A stretch of 64,000 nt of DNA from Thermoflavifilum aggregans (lineage in GTDB: Bacteria > Bacteroidota > Bacteroidia > Chitinophagales > Chitinophagaceae), in assembly GCF_002797735.1 (NCBI RefSeq), contig NZ_PGFG01000001.1, positions 1,240,001 to 1,304,000 of the forward strand, given 5' to 3'. The translations under genes and the position numbers were made by a program. Shown here piece by piece: positions 1-8,816 of this stretch (its first letter is position 1; the number at the start of each line of letters is the position of its first letter). Below the pieces are notes generated by a model. The model saw only the letters and a program-made list of their open reading frames with translations. It had not been told where the DNA came from and ran no database searches.

Positions 1-511
1 GGTATTTTTTTACGAGGTCGGGATGATTTTTTACGGCTTCACCCATGGAGCAAAAGATGACTCCCTTTTCGCGAAGCTTTTCCTGGAAGGTGGTTTTTAC
101 CGATACGCTATCCATAACTGCATCTACGGCAACACCTGCCAGCACTTTCTGTTCTTCGAGCGGAATGCCCAGCTTTTCAAACGTGGCGAGGATTTCTGGA
201 TCCACTTCATCCAGGCTGTTAAGCATGCGTTTTTTGGGAGCAGCGTAGTAGGAAATTGCCTGAAAATCGATATAAGGCAGTTTGAAATTTTGCCATTCCG
301 GCATTTCCTGGCTGAGCCTGCGGAACTGTTCCAATCCTTTCAGTCGCCATTGGAGGAGCCATTCGGGCTCTTCTTTTTTTGCAGAAATAAAACGAACCGT
401 TTCTTCATTTAATCCCGGTGGAAGAATCTCCATTTCCACCCGGGTTTCAAAACCAAATTCGTATTCCTGATCCGAGTATTTCTGGAGGATATCCTGGTCT
501 GTTGTGGGCAT
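1..511 (-). CDS. sufB: Fe-S cluster assembly scaffold SufB, N-terminal part (cut by window edge)
   Basis: The minus-strand frame opens at an ATG at 511 and runs off the left edge, giving about 170 residues beginning MPTTDQDILQKYSDQEYEFG. The early segment (an EYEFGF start, LPPGLNEETVRFISAKK, EPEWLLQWRLKG) and the following YAAPKKR are typical of SufB. SufB is the subunit of the SufBCD complex on which [Fe-S] clusters are built in the cytosol. The family is about 470-480 residues, so roughly the first third is present and the catalytic C-terminal half is not visible. It follows the A-type carrier gene by 38 bp in the same direction, which suggests a suf operon continuing to the left (sufC, sufD, sufS expected but unseen). 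Confidence 0.93.
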   Translation of the reverse strand, partial: MPTTDQDILQKYSDQEYEFGFETRVEMEILPPGLNEETVRFISAKKEEPEWLLQWRLKGLEQFRRLSQEMPEWQNFKLPYIDFQAISYYAAPKKRMLNSLDEVDPEILATFEKLGIPLEEQKVLAGVAVDAVMDSVSVKTTFQEKLREKGVIFCSMGEAVKNHPDLVKKY

Positions 512-549
512 GGTGAAATGGTTTTAAATGATTCAAAAAAAACTTTCAT

Positions 550-876
550 TCAGACAGCAAAGCTTTCGCCACAGCTGCAGGTCTTTGTGGCATTGGGATT
601 TTTGAAAACCAAACCTTTCCCATTCAGGCCACCCGAATAATCCAGCTCTGTACCGTAGAGGTAAAGCAGGCTTCGGAAGTCGGTCACAATTTTCAATCCC
701 TTGTCTTCAAACACCTGATCACCTTCCTGGAGTTGGTTATCAAATTTCAGCACATATTCCAGTCCTGCACATCCTCCGCCTTTCACACTCACTCTAACAA
801 AAGTATTTTCGGGATGACCTTCTTCCTGCAGCAATTGCTGAATATATGTCTTTGCTTGTTCTGATACGGTAATCAT
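550..876 (-). CDS. sufA: A-type iron-sulfur carrier protein (SufA/IscA/ErpA family)
   Basis: This 108-residue protein has the whole HesB/IscA fold. The first conserved cysteine lies in VKGGGCAGLEY (near residue 36) and the C-terminal pair in TCSCGESF (near 99 and 101). These three cysteines bind the [Fe-S] cluster that A-type carriers pass from the scaffold to apo-enzymes. Length matches the family. It lies just upstream of sufB on the same strand, so SufA is the likeliest role, though sequence alone does not separate SufA from ErpA or IscA. The ATG at 876 is the only reasonable start. I saw no exact TAnnTTTG promoter upstream. Confidence 0.9.
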   Translation of the reverse strand: MITVSEQAKTYIQQLLQEEGHPENTFVRVSVKGGGCAGLEYVLKFDNQLQEGDQVFEDKGLKIVTDFRSLLYLYGTELDYSGGLNGKGLVFKNPNATKTCSCGESFAV

Positions 877-1082
877 GGTCTTTCCGTGCTAAATAGTTAA
901 CAATTTTTAATCATACAAAGTTCCGAAATAGTTTGTTCTTCATCAAATCTCATTCTCCAGCGGGAAGTTAAATCTTACCCTGATGTGACAGGATGCAGAC
1001 AGGCTACCTGTTACTTATCTCAGCCGGCAACAGCTACGGATAAAGACTGGCAAACTGCAGTTGGATGCCTGAAAACTCCTGG

Positions 1083-3338
1083 CTACCGTTTCATTTCGCG
1101 GGCAGTAAGTGTATAGGTGCCAGTTTGCGTGCTTTTCTGGCTGGTGGTTTGCTGTATTTGCACTTGCTCCCGGGTTGGCTGAAGGGCCGCTTCATGAGCA
1201 GATGCGGCTGGCTGGCTGTACAGGTTTGCCAACGTAGGTGCAATCACCAGCGAAACAATACTGGTAAGCTTGATGAGAATGTTCATGGATGGTCCGGATG
1301 TGTCCTTAAAGGGATCGCCAACGGTATCGCCGGTAACGGAAGACTTATGGGGTTCGGAGCCTTTGTAGTGGGTGACTCCGTCGATATCAACCCCTTTTTC
1401 AAAGGATTTTTTGGCATTATCCCAGGCACCGCCGGCATTGCTTTGAAATATGCCCATCAGTACGCCGCAAACGGTTACTCCGGCCAGAAATCCCCCCAGC
1501 ACTTCGGGTCCGAAGGCAAAGCCTATGATCAAAGGCACAATGATGGCCAGTGAACCCGGCAGCAGCATTTCCCGGATGGAAGCATGGGTGGAAATCGCTA
1601 CACAGCGGTCGTATTGGGGCTTTCCTTTTCCTTCCATGATGCCGGGGATTTCGCGGAACTGCCGCCGTACTTCTTGTACCATTGCCATGGCAGCACGGCC
1701 TACAGCCGCAATGGCCAGGGAAGAAAAAAGGAAAGGAATCATAGCTCCTACAAACAGGCCGGCCAGTACTTTGGCCTGGTAAATATCAATATGCTGATCG
1801 GCAGGATTAGGCATGGCGATGCCTACAAAAGCTGCAAACAGGGCTAATGAGGTAAGGGCTGCAGAGGCAATGGCAAAGCCTTTTCCGGTTGCAGCCGTGG
1901 TGTTGCCCACAGCATCCAGGATATCGGTACGGGATCTTACTTCTTTCGGCAGTTCACTCATTTCGGCAATCCCGCCGGCATTATCGGCAATAGGGCCAAA
2001 GGCGTCAATAGACAGCTGCATGGCTGTGGTGGCCATCATACCCGAAGCGGCAATAGCTACACCATACAAGCCGGCCAGCACATAAGACCCATAAATGCCG
2101 GAGGCCAATACGATGATGGGCAATGCGGTGGACTCCATGCCCACAGAAAGGCCACCGATGATATTGGTAGCATGCCCGGTTGAAGATTGTTTTACGATGC
2201 GGAATACCGGCCGGCGTCCCATGGAGGTGTAATATTCGGTGATGATGCTCATGAGTGTTCCCACAATTAAGCCGACAACAATAGAGCCGAACACCCCTGT
2301 GGAAGTAAACACCTGGCCCCGCAGGGTGAGCTGTGCCGGAAGCATGTGTATGGTGATGAAATAAGATGCAATGGCGGTGAGCAGGATAGCCAGCCAGTTG
2401 CCTCTGTTCAGTGCTTTCTGCACGTCCCCGTTTTCCTTGATACGCACCATGTAAGTGCTGAGTACGGAAAACAAGGTTCCCACGCCGGCAATCACCATTG
2501 GCAATAGCACGGGGGAAAGGCCTCCATAAGCATCCTGTGTATCGGGGTTTTTGCTGATTTCTCCGCCCAGTACCACGGTACCAATGATGGTTGATACAAA
2601 GGAGCCAAACAGGTCGGCACCCATGCCTGCCACGTCGCCCACGTTATCACCTACATTATCGGCAATGGTAGCCGGATTGCGCGGATCATCTTCCGGAATA
2701 CCCGCTTCTACCTTTCCTACCAGATCGGCTCCTACGTCGGCGGCTTTGGTGTAAATACCTCCACCCACACGGGCAAATAGCGCAATGCTTTCAGCGCCAA
2801 GCGAGAAACCCGTAAGCACCTCGAGGGCTTTTTGCAAATCGCCTGTCCGGGCATCCAGCACGCCAAATGTGTGAAGCACAATAATCAAAAGTGCGCCCAA
2901 ACCGAGCACGGCCAATCCGGTTACTCCCAGGCCCATCACCGAACCTCCGGTGAAGGAAACCCGCAGCGCCTGTGCCAGGCTGGTACGGGCTGCTTCAGCG
3001 GTTCGTACATTGGCCTTGGTGGCAATACGCATCCCGTTGAAACCCGCAAATGCTGACAGTACAGCACCTACAATGAAAGCCAATGCGATAGTCCAACTGG
3101 AATGCGGATTGGCATACCCCATGTATCCCAGCAAGATTGCTGCTATGATTACGAAATAGGCCAGTGTCTTATATTCGGTTTTCAAAAATGCCATCGCCCC
3201 TTCGGCAATATGCCTGGCGATTTCGGTCATCTTTTCATTTCCAGAGCTCTGGCGGGAAACCCAGTTGATTTTAAACAGCATAAAAATCAGCGCCAGCAAA
3301 CCCATTGCAGGGATGACATATAAAAAACCATGATGCAT
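1083..3338 (-). CDS. hppA: Membrane-bound K+-dependent ion-translocating pyrophosphatase
   Basis: A 751-residue polytopic protein of the V-type H+/Na+-pumping pyrophosphatase family, which couples PPi hydrolysis to ion export across the inner membrane. The PPi/Mg binding loops are intact: residues 200-245 carry [20 protein letters not shown] followed by DNVGDNVGD. The K+-dependence position near residue 482 reads [10 protein letters not shown], with alanine where K+-independent pumps have lysine. From family knowledge this predicts a K+-requiring enzyme; whether it pumps Na+, H+ or both cannot be settled here. Length is slightly above the usual 670-730 because of a hydrophilic, Gln/Thr-rich tail of about 40 residues. 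A TATTTTTG promoter element lies 28 nt upstream. It is downstream of nnr but has its own promoter, so it may be independently transcribed. Confidence 0.95.
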   Translation of the reverse strand: MHHGFLYVIPAMGLLALIFMLFKINWVSRQSSGNEKMTEIARHIAEGAMAFLKTEYKTLAYFVIIAAILLGYMGYANPHSSWTIALAFIVGAVLSAFAGFNGMRIATKANVRTAEAARTSLAQALRVSFTGGSVMGLGVTGLAVLGLGALLIIVLHTFGVLDARTGDLQKALEVLTGFSLGAESIALFARVGGGIYTKAADVGADLVGKVEAGIPEDDPRNPATIADNVGDNVGDVAGMGADLFGSFVSTIIGTVVLGGEISKNPDTQDAYGGLSPVLLPMVIAGVGTLFSVLSTYMVRIKENGDVQKALNRGNWLAILLTAIASYFITIHMLPAQLTLRGQVFTSTGVFGSIVVGLIVGTLMSIITEYYTSMGRRPVFRIVKQSSTGHATNIIGGLSVGMESTALPIIVLASGIYGSYVLAGLYGVAIAASGMMATTAMQLSIDAFGPIADNAGGIAEMSELPKEVRSRTDILDAVGNTTAATGKGFAIASAALTSLALFAAFVGIAMPNPADQHIDIYQAKVLAGLFVGAMIPFLFSSLAIAAVGRAAMAMVQEVRRQFREIPGIMEGKGKPQYDRCVAISTHASIREMLLPGSLAIIVPLIIGFAFGPEVLGGFLAGVTVCGVLMGIFQSNAGGAWDNAKKSFEKGVDIDGVTHYKGSEPHKSSVTGDTVGDPFKDTSGPSMNILIKLTSIVSLVIAPTLANLYSQPAASAHEAALQPTREQVQIQQTTSQKSTQTGTYTLTAREMKR

Positions 3339-3366
3339 AAACTTTTCACATTTTTTTATAGGACGG

Positions 3367-3374
3367 CAAAAATA
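3367..3374 (-). promoter_or_regulatory. Bacteroidota -7 promoter element of hppA
   Basis: On the minus strand this reads TATTTTTG, an exact match to TAnnTTTG, 28 nt before the hppA ATG. No convincing -33 TTTG is present. Confidence 0.55.
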
Positions 3375-3511
3375 GCTTTTATCCCTAAAAAATAAAACAT
3401 GACAAGCAGCATCATTTGCCCGAAGCGCTCATATCCGAAGGGGCGGAAGTGCGCATAAGCTTGTCGGAAAGCCGTTTTCGCCCGGTTCAGTGTGAAAAAA
3501 CGGAATCAGCA

Positions 3512-5050
3512 TTACACGTGATAGCGTTTTTGAGGTGGCAGGGATTGATGAATTTTTTGAAAGGCTTTTCCGATATGCGCTGTGATATCACCGGCCAGCA
3601 ATGCTTCTTCTGAAAGAGCAGCTGCGGCCAGATCGCCTGCAAGACCGTGGAGGTACACACCCAGCAAAGCAGCCTGCCAGGGCTCATAGCCCTGAGCCAG
3701 CAAGCCCGTCAGAAGCCCTGTCAGCACATCTCCGCTTCCGCCGGTAGCCATGCCGGGATTGCCGGTGGTATTGAAATAACAGGTGCCGTTCGGAAGTGCG
3801 ATACAGGTGTGATGATCCTTCAGGATGATGATAAGTTGGAGTTCTCTGGCTTTCGTGCGCAGCAGGTTGAGCCGTTCCAGGTCATCGGGCTGTGCGGAGC
3901 CAAACAATCTTTCAAACTCTTTGGGATGCGGGGTAAGCAGGCTGCGGGGAGGGATCAGGGTGAGTAATTCAGGATGTTGGGCTATGAGGTTTAATGCATC
4001 GGCATCGAGTACCATGGGATTACGGTACCAGTCCAGCGCCTGATGCAGTTGATGCAATGCCAGGCTGGAAGTACCCAGCCCCGGCCCAATGCCCAATGCC
4101 CTGTAGTGATTGGCAGAGCCCAGTACATCTTCGTAGCGGGAAACGGGGTCCAGGATTGTGCATAATGCTTCCGGATGTGTGGTTTGCAGGATGGCATAAC
4201 CTTCGGGAGGCACGCAAATGGTTGTCAACCCTGCTCCTGAGCGCAGGCAGGCACCGGTGGCCAATACGGCTGCACCCATTTTGCCTTTGCTGCCACAGAT
4301 CAATACGGCATGTCCGTAACTGCCTTTGTGTGTAAAAGGCTGCCGTGGCCGATAAATCTGCTGAATCAACGCTTCATCCATGGTATGATAGGGCGTATCG
4401 GCAGCTTCCCAGAAAGAGCGATCCAGGCCGATAGGCAAAACATATACTTTACCTGCATATTTGCCTGTGTGTGGCAACAAAAGGTTTAATTTATAATTTT
4501 CAAACGTCAGGGTAACGTGCGCCTGCACAGCCGGGAATCCTGCTGCAGGGCCATCCGCCGGCAAGCCACTGGGCAGATCAATGGCAATGCGAATATTGGG
4601 CAGTTGATTGATCCAGGCAATATAAGCCGCTACCAGCCCATCTGCCGGGCGATGAATGCCGGTACCCAGTACAGCATCGATAAGTACCACATCTGGTGAA
4701 GGAGTTTGAAAATCGTTTGGCTCCCGGATCGTCTGCACATCTGCTCCCATGCTTTTCAGGCGCCTGAAATTGGTTTCACAATCCGGTGAAAAAGCTTCGC
4801 GATAGGCTATCATGTGGCATTTGACCCAATAGCCCCGTTGCAACAGCAACCTTGCGATGGCAAGGCCGTCACCTCCATTGTTGCCCATACCACAGTATAT
4901 CTGAAATCCGACGCCTGCGGGGAAATATGCAGTCAGCCATTGCACACAGGCGGTAGCGGCTCTTTCCATTAAATCAATGCTGGCAATGGGTTCATGGGCA
5001 ATGGTATAGGCGTCGGCAGCGCGTATCTGTTCAGTAAGCAGAATTTTCAT
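3512..5050 (-). CDS. nnr: Bifunctional NAD(P)H-hydrate epimerase / ADP-dependent NAD(P)H-hydrate dehydratase
   Basis: This 512-residue fusion repairs NAD(P)HX, the hydrated damage product of NAD(P)H. The N-terminal half is the YjeF_N epimerase, with GMGNNGGDGLAIARLLL near residue 55 and the aspartate-containing VLIDAVLGTG. The C-terminal half is a ribokinase-like dehydratase with GSKGKMGAAVLA, LTPHPKEFERL and the nucleotide-binding NPGMATGGSGDVLTG near residue 430. Both catalytic halves look intact and the length equals that of E. coli Nnr. The ATG at 5050 gives a standard MKILLTEQIRAAD start. A TAATTTTG promoter element is 46 nt upstream. The gene precedes hppA with a 173-bp gap. Confidence 0.94.
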   Translation of the reverse strand: MKILLTEQIRAADAYTIAHEPIASIDLMERAATACVQWLTAYFPAGVGFQIYCGMGNNGGDGLAIARLLLQRGYWVKCHMIAYREAFSPDCETNFRRLKSMGADVQTIREPNDFQTPSPDVVLIDAVLGTGIHRPADGLVAAYIAWINQLPNIRIAIDLPSGLPADGPAAGFPAVQAHVTLTFENYKLNLLLPHTGKYAGKVYVLPIGLDRSFWEAADTPYHTMDEALIQQIYRPRQPFTHKGSYGHAVLICGSKGKMGAAVLATGACLRSGAGLTTICVPPEGYAILQTTHPEALCTILDPVSRYEDVLGSANHYRALGIGPGLGTSSLALHQLHQALDWYRNPMVLDADALNLIAQHPELLTLIPPRSLLTPHPKEFERLFGSAQPDDLERLNLLRTKARELQLIIILKDHHTCIALPNGTCYFNTTGNPGMATGGSGDVLTGLLTGLLAQGYEPWQAALLGVYLHGLAGDLAAAALSEEALLAGDITAHIGKAFQKIHQSLPPQKRYHV

Positions 5051-5096
5051 ACAACGGGAAAATAACAGAATCAGAAACGGATTAGACTATTTTTCA

Positions 5097-5104
5097 CAAA
5101 ATTA
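5097..5104 (-). promoter_or_regulatory. Bacteroidota -7 promoter element of nnr
   Basis: Minus-strand TAATTTTG, an exact TAnnTTTG match, 46 nt before the nnr ATG and within the 145-bp gap behind the plug gene. Confidence 0.5.
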
Positions 5105-5195
5105 CATATTCCATCCTGCGCTCCTCGTGTACAGGAAATCGCATCTGGCTATTTGAGCTTCCAGTCAGATAAAAATCTGGAGTGAAAAATGTATC

Positions 5196-6593
5196 TTACC
5201 GATTGGTAATGCTGTTGAGCACCGTAGCACCTACCAGTTCATCGGCCCTGCCGCCGATGGGGCGGAAATAAACCAGAATGGTATAGGTGTTTTCTGTTTC
5301 CCACCAGTTGCCCTCTGTAAGACGCGTATCGAGCTGGTTGCTGCCCGGCGTTACCAGTCCATAAATGTAATCATAATAGCCTTGTTTTAGGAACAGGCTG
5401 CCTTCGTAGGCTCCTGTGGTGGGGTTGTAGTGTAATTCATTGGAAGGATTGCATTCGTAGTTGGTTAATTCACCGAAGATATAGAGATGGGCATTTGTGA
5501 AGGGTTCCGGAGTTACATAACTGAAATGAACTGTGGCATAATCTCCGTCAACATCCGGATTATAGCCGCTTTCAAGCATTTCGGTTGTATATCTGCCATC
5601 AATATCCCGTCGTTGCTGATAACGCTGGTTGGCCCGACTGGCATCGGGTCGGGCATATACTTCAATCTGGTTGTTGTTTTCATCAATGCGTTCAACCCTT
5701 TCTGTTTCCAGGCGAAAGCTTCGCAAATCAATCCATCGCCATTCCTTCATAGCCGGAAATTCACAGTCATTTTCCGCGTTGTATTCCAGCACGCTGCCTC
5801 TTACAAAGGTGGGGCGGATATCATGGATGGCATTGTCCCACCGGTAGTTTTGCAGCATCCAAACCTTGATCTGGTCAAAAGGATTGCTCACATTCAGGCC
5901 GCGGGTATCAATCTGAATGTTTACTTTCTGATAGGTCTGGAAGATTTTGGGATTGATCGGTTGTTCAATTTTTCCGGCAATCTGGACTGCCTGGTTGACC
6001 ACCAGAAAGCGACGGGTAAAGACTGGTTGGGATGGGTCGTCATTCAGATACACTTTGAGGATATAATTTCCCGGCCTTGCAGGTGCGCAATTTGAATTGG
6101 GGAAACTGAGGGTATAATGGGTATAGTGTTGCAGGGGGAAGGTAGAAAAGCGATATTGGGTGATGCGGTTTTCGGAAAAGCCTTTGATATATTCAAACGG
6201 GTTGAGGTTTGCAGGCTTCCAATCAGCGTTGCACAGTACAATAGTGTAGTAATAATCCTTTACTCCGCCTTCCAGATCATCAAAGCTCAGGGTTAGGGTT
6301 TGCCCGCTGTTCAATGTAATAAGCGGATAGTTCAAAGGCATGTCGGAAGGATACAGATGTACGGTTTTGATATAAGGTACGTAGACATGATCAGGTGTAA
6401 TCCAATTAATGCTGCTATCAGGTATGGGTGCGGGATTTGCGAACTGCCGGGCATGAACAGGCGGTTGGGCGTCCAGCAAGAGCATGCAAATTGCAAACAG
6501 GAATACCCACAGCAATACATTCAGCCAAACATGTTTCAGTGCTGTAGTGCGAGCTGCCACGCCGGATAATTTCAAGCAAGATAAGTATTTCAT
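5196..6593 (-). CDS. Type IX secretion system plug protein (DUF5103 family)
   Basis: A 465-residue protein with a long N-terminal hydrophobic stretch (residues 22-43, ending near the sequence DAQPPVHA) that acts as signal peptide or anchor, followed by an all-beta periplasmic region. Conserved family features are visible: VYVPYIKTVHLYPSDMPLNY near residue 70, then LSFDDLEGGVKDYYYTIVLC and NADWKPANLNPFEYIKGF. The C-terminal half carries YIFGELTNYECNPSNELHYN and GSLFLKQGYYDYIYGL. In the SprA translocon structures, members of this family close the periplasmic side of the SprA barrel. No T9SS cargo domain was noticed in this window, so the partner genes are elsewhere. It is divergent from the FtsX-like permease, with 100 bp between starts. 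Confidence 0.85.
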   Translation of the reverse strand: MKYLSCLKLSGVAARTTALKHVWLNVLLWVFLFAICMLLLDAQPPVHARQFANPAPIPDSSINWITPDHVYVPYIKTVHLYPSDMPLNYPLITLNSGQTLTLSFDDLEGGVKDYYYTIVLCNADWKPANLNPFEYIKGFSENRITQYRFSTFPLQHYTHYTLSFPNSNCAPARPGNYILKVYLNDDPSQPVFTRRFLVVNQAVQIAGKIEQPINPKIFQTYQKVNIQIDTRGLNVSNPFDQIKVWMLQNYRWDNAIHDIRPTFVRGSVLEYNAENDCEFPAMKEWRWIDLRSFRLETERVERIDENNNQIEVYARPDASRANQRYQQRRDIDGRYTTEMLESGYNPDVDGDYATVHFSYVTPEPFTNAHLYIFGELTNYECNPSNELHYNPTTGAYEGSLFLKQGYYDYIYGLVTPGSNQLDTRLTEGNWWETENTYTILVYFRPIGGRADELVGATVLNSITNR

Positions 6594-6693
6594 CTGCTAA
6601 AATGATCAATTGACCTGTAAGCCCGGAGGGAAATAAATTTGCTATTTTGCGGGTACATTACATGCCGTTGTACTGCTTTGAAAATTATTTGCC

Positions 6694-7935
6694 TTGGCAT
6701 TCTCCCTTGCAGCCTATATCGCCCGTCGCATAGCCCTTAACCGGGAAAAAACTTTTTCCCGCTTTATCATTCGTATAGCCATTGTTGCAACCACTTTAAG
6801 TGTGGCAGTGATGATTTTGGCCACGGCATTGGTCAATGGTTTTCAGCAGGCTGTGAGCCAAAAGATATTCAGTTTCTGGGGACATCTGCATGTGGAGGTT
6901 TATCAGCCGGATTATGCGCCTCTTTCTGCTCCACCACCTTTTCCGGAGAATGATAGCCTGCTGAGAATCATCCGCCATTTGCCGCAGGTAGCCACGGTGC
7001 AGCCATATGCTACGCAGGCAGTTATCATCAAAAGCACCGATGATCTGGATGGTGTGATTTTTAAAGGAGTGAAGCGTGATTACGACTGGCGCCAGCTGCA
7101 ATCCTATCTCGTAGCCGGCCATTTACCTACATTTCCGGATAGTGGCTATGCCGATGAAATACTGATTTCGGCCGATATGGCACAAAGGCTTAACCTGCGT
7201 ACGGGCGACAAGGTGGTGGTATATTTCGTGCCGGGCTCAGGCCAGACGCCTCGCCCCCGCGTATTGAAGATATCAGGCATTTACCGAACCGGAGTACAAG
7301 AATATGACCATACCTACATCATAGGCGATCTCAGGTTGATTGCCCTGATGAACGGCTGGCAACCCGATGAGATTGGCGGGTTTGAAATTTTTCTCCGCCA
7401 TGTGAACGATATGGATACCGTCAATCAATTGCTTGACAAACAAATCCTTCCCCAGAACTTGATGAGTGTAACCATCCGGCAGATCTATCCGAATATCTTT
7501 GACTGGCTGCGGCTGCAAACGACCAATGAATGGATTATTCTGGTGATCATGGTTATTGTGGCTGTCATCAACATGACCACGGCCATCCTGATCCTGATCC
7601 TTGAAAGAACACACATGGTAGCTATTCTGAAAGCCATGGGCATGCAAAACAGACAGATTCAGATGATATTTGTATGGCATGCCACATTGATTTTCTGCAC
7701 AGGCATTTTATTTGGAAATATGGCTGGCCTGGGATTGGCATGGCTGCAGTATGAAACGCATTTTTTCAAGCTCCCTGAAGATATATACTACATTGCTTAT
7801 GCACCCATTGCCATTCGGTTCTGGCAGGTGATAGCCATTGATGCAGGTACTTTGCTGGTGGGTGTGGGATTGCTAAGAATTCCTGCCCTGATCATCCGGC
7901 GGATTTATCCGGTGCAGGCTTTGCGTTTTCAGTAA
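6694..7935 (+). CDS. ABC transporter permease, FtsX/LolC-E type
   Basis: This 413-residue inner-membrane protein has the FtsX/MacB/LolCE plan: a first membrane helix at residues 25-45 preceded by IARRIALNREKTFSRFI, a periplasmic domain of about 220 residues, then three C-terminal helices (from about 280) including ILILERTHMVAILKAMGM, the cytoplasmic loop that contacts the ATPase. Lipoprotein release (LolC/E-like) or another mechanotransmission function is possible; no ATPase gene is adjacent. The frame has an upstream stop at 6679 and no ATG before the conserved N-terminus, so TTG at 6694 is the best start. Its 3' end overlaps the opposing methyltransferase gene by 44 bp. Confidence 0.87.
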   Translation: MAFSLAAYIARRIALNREKTFSRFIIRIAIVATTLSVAVMILATALVNGFQQAVSQKIFSFWGHLHVEVYQPDYAPLSAPPPFPENDSLLRIIRHLPQVATVQPYATQAVIIKSTDDLDGVIFKGVKRDYDWRQLQSYLVAGHLPTFPDSGYADEILISADMAQRLNLRTGDKVVVYFVPGSGQTPRPRVLKISGIYRTGVQEYDHTYIIGDLRLIALMNGWQPDEIGGFEIFLRHVNDMDTVNQLLDKQILPQNLMSVTIRQIYPNIFDWLRLQTTNEWIILVIMVIVAVINMTTAILILILERTHMVAILKAMGMQNRQIQMIFVWHATLIFCTGILFGNMAGLGLAWLQYETHFFKLPEDIYYIAYAPIAIRFWQVIAIDAGTLLVGVGLLRIPALIIRRIYPVQALRFQ

Positions 7936-8689
7936 GACAAAGAAATCCGCAAAGGATGCCGGTAGCGATGGCTGCATTCAGCGATTCAGCATTTCCCAGA
8001 CGGGGAATGGTAATGCATTCGGTGACCAAGGGCAACAATTCGCGGGAAATTCCATGAGCTTCATTGCCAATGAGCAAAAAAGCCGGTTGCGACGTATCGG
8101 TTCCCTTACAGAATTGCTGAATAGCTTTGCCGGTGAGTGTGGCGGCATAAACCGGCATATCCCGATGCTGTTGAAACAAGCTGGCAAGCTCCTGTTCCAC
8201 CACATGCACATGCGCCAGGCTACCCATGCTGGCCTGTACCACCTTTGGCTGGAAAGCATCTGCGCAGTCGGGCGAGCAGCAGATATAGGGAATACCAAAC
8301 CAGTCGGCAATCCGGATGATGGTACCCAGGTTACCCGGATCCCGGATGGCATCAAGAGCGAGTGTCAGCCCTTTAGGCTTTGATGGCAAAGCAGCTTGTG
8401 CGGGCAGGTGTATCAGCGCCAGCACCTGCTGGGGCGTCTGCAGTCGTGAGATCTGAGCTAAAATATCGGGTTTGATGATTTCCACCGGAACATCCCGGTG
8501 CGATTGCAGAAAAGTCTTGCGTGCTTCCACCCATGCAGGCAAAGCATATATCTGCAATACCTGATACCATGGGCTTTCCAGAAAACTGCACACCGTTTTA
8601 TCGCCTTCTGCTACAAAACAACCGTATCGTTGCCGGTGCTTTTTTAAATGGAGTAACCGAATCTCTTTAATTTGCGCTTTTGAAATCAA
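7892..8689 (-). CDS. TrmH/SpoU-family RNA 2'-O-methyltransferase
   Basis: A 265-residue SPOUT methyltransferase that would methylate a ribose 2'-OH in rRNA or tRNA. It has an N-terminal substrate-binding domain (residues 1-95) and a C-terminal knotted domain with all three SpoU motifs: ALDAIRDPGNLGTIIRIADW (motif 1), LLIGNEAHGIS (motif 2) and IPRLGNAESLNAAIA (motif 3). The target nucleotide cannot be read from the sequence. The start is a TTG at 8689; no in-frame ATG exists near the N-terminal ISKAQIKEIRLLHLKKHR, a typical beginning for this family. It is divergent from tamL (127 bp apart), a neighbourhood common in Bacteroidota, and its last 44 bp overlap the opposing permease gene. Confidence 0.9.
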   Translation of the reverse strand: MISKAQIKEIRLLHLKKHRQRYGCFVAEGDKTVCSFLESPWYQVLQIYALPAWVEARKTFLQSHRDVPVEIIKPDILAQISRLQTPQQVLALIHLPAQAALPSKPKGLTLALDAIRDPGNLGTIIRIADWFGIPYICCSPDCADAFQPKVVQASMGSLAHVHVVEQELASLFQQHRDMPVYAATLTGKAIQQFCKGTDTSQPAFLLIGNEAHGISRELLPLVTECITIPRLGNAESLNAAIATGILCGFLCLTENAKPAPDKSAG

Positions 8690-8816
8690 GAGGTATTGTT
8701 TTTGTGATGCAGTAAAATTAAATAGTTATCGGGATGCAGGCTCAGGCATTTGGGTTGTGCCATCCTTCCTCATGCGGGGAATGATTTGAATTGATCCATA
8801 GCATAGATTCACAGGC

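Noticed and set aside
877-1082. 206-bp gap between the sufA-like and pyrophosphatase genes, considered for a riboswitch or RNA
   Set aside because: No convincing stem, terminator or conserved motif was found.
3473-3504. Seven-bp inverted repeat downstream of nnr as a terminator
   Set aside because: Stem is short with an 18-nt loop and no T-run.
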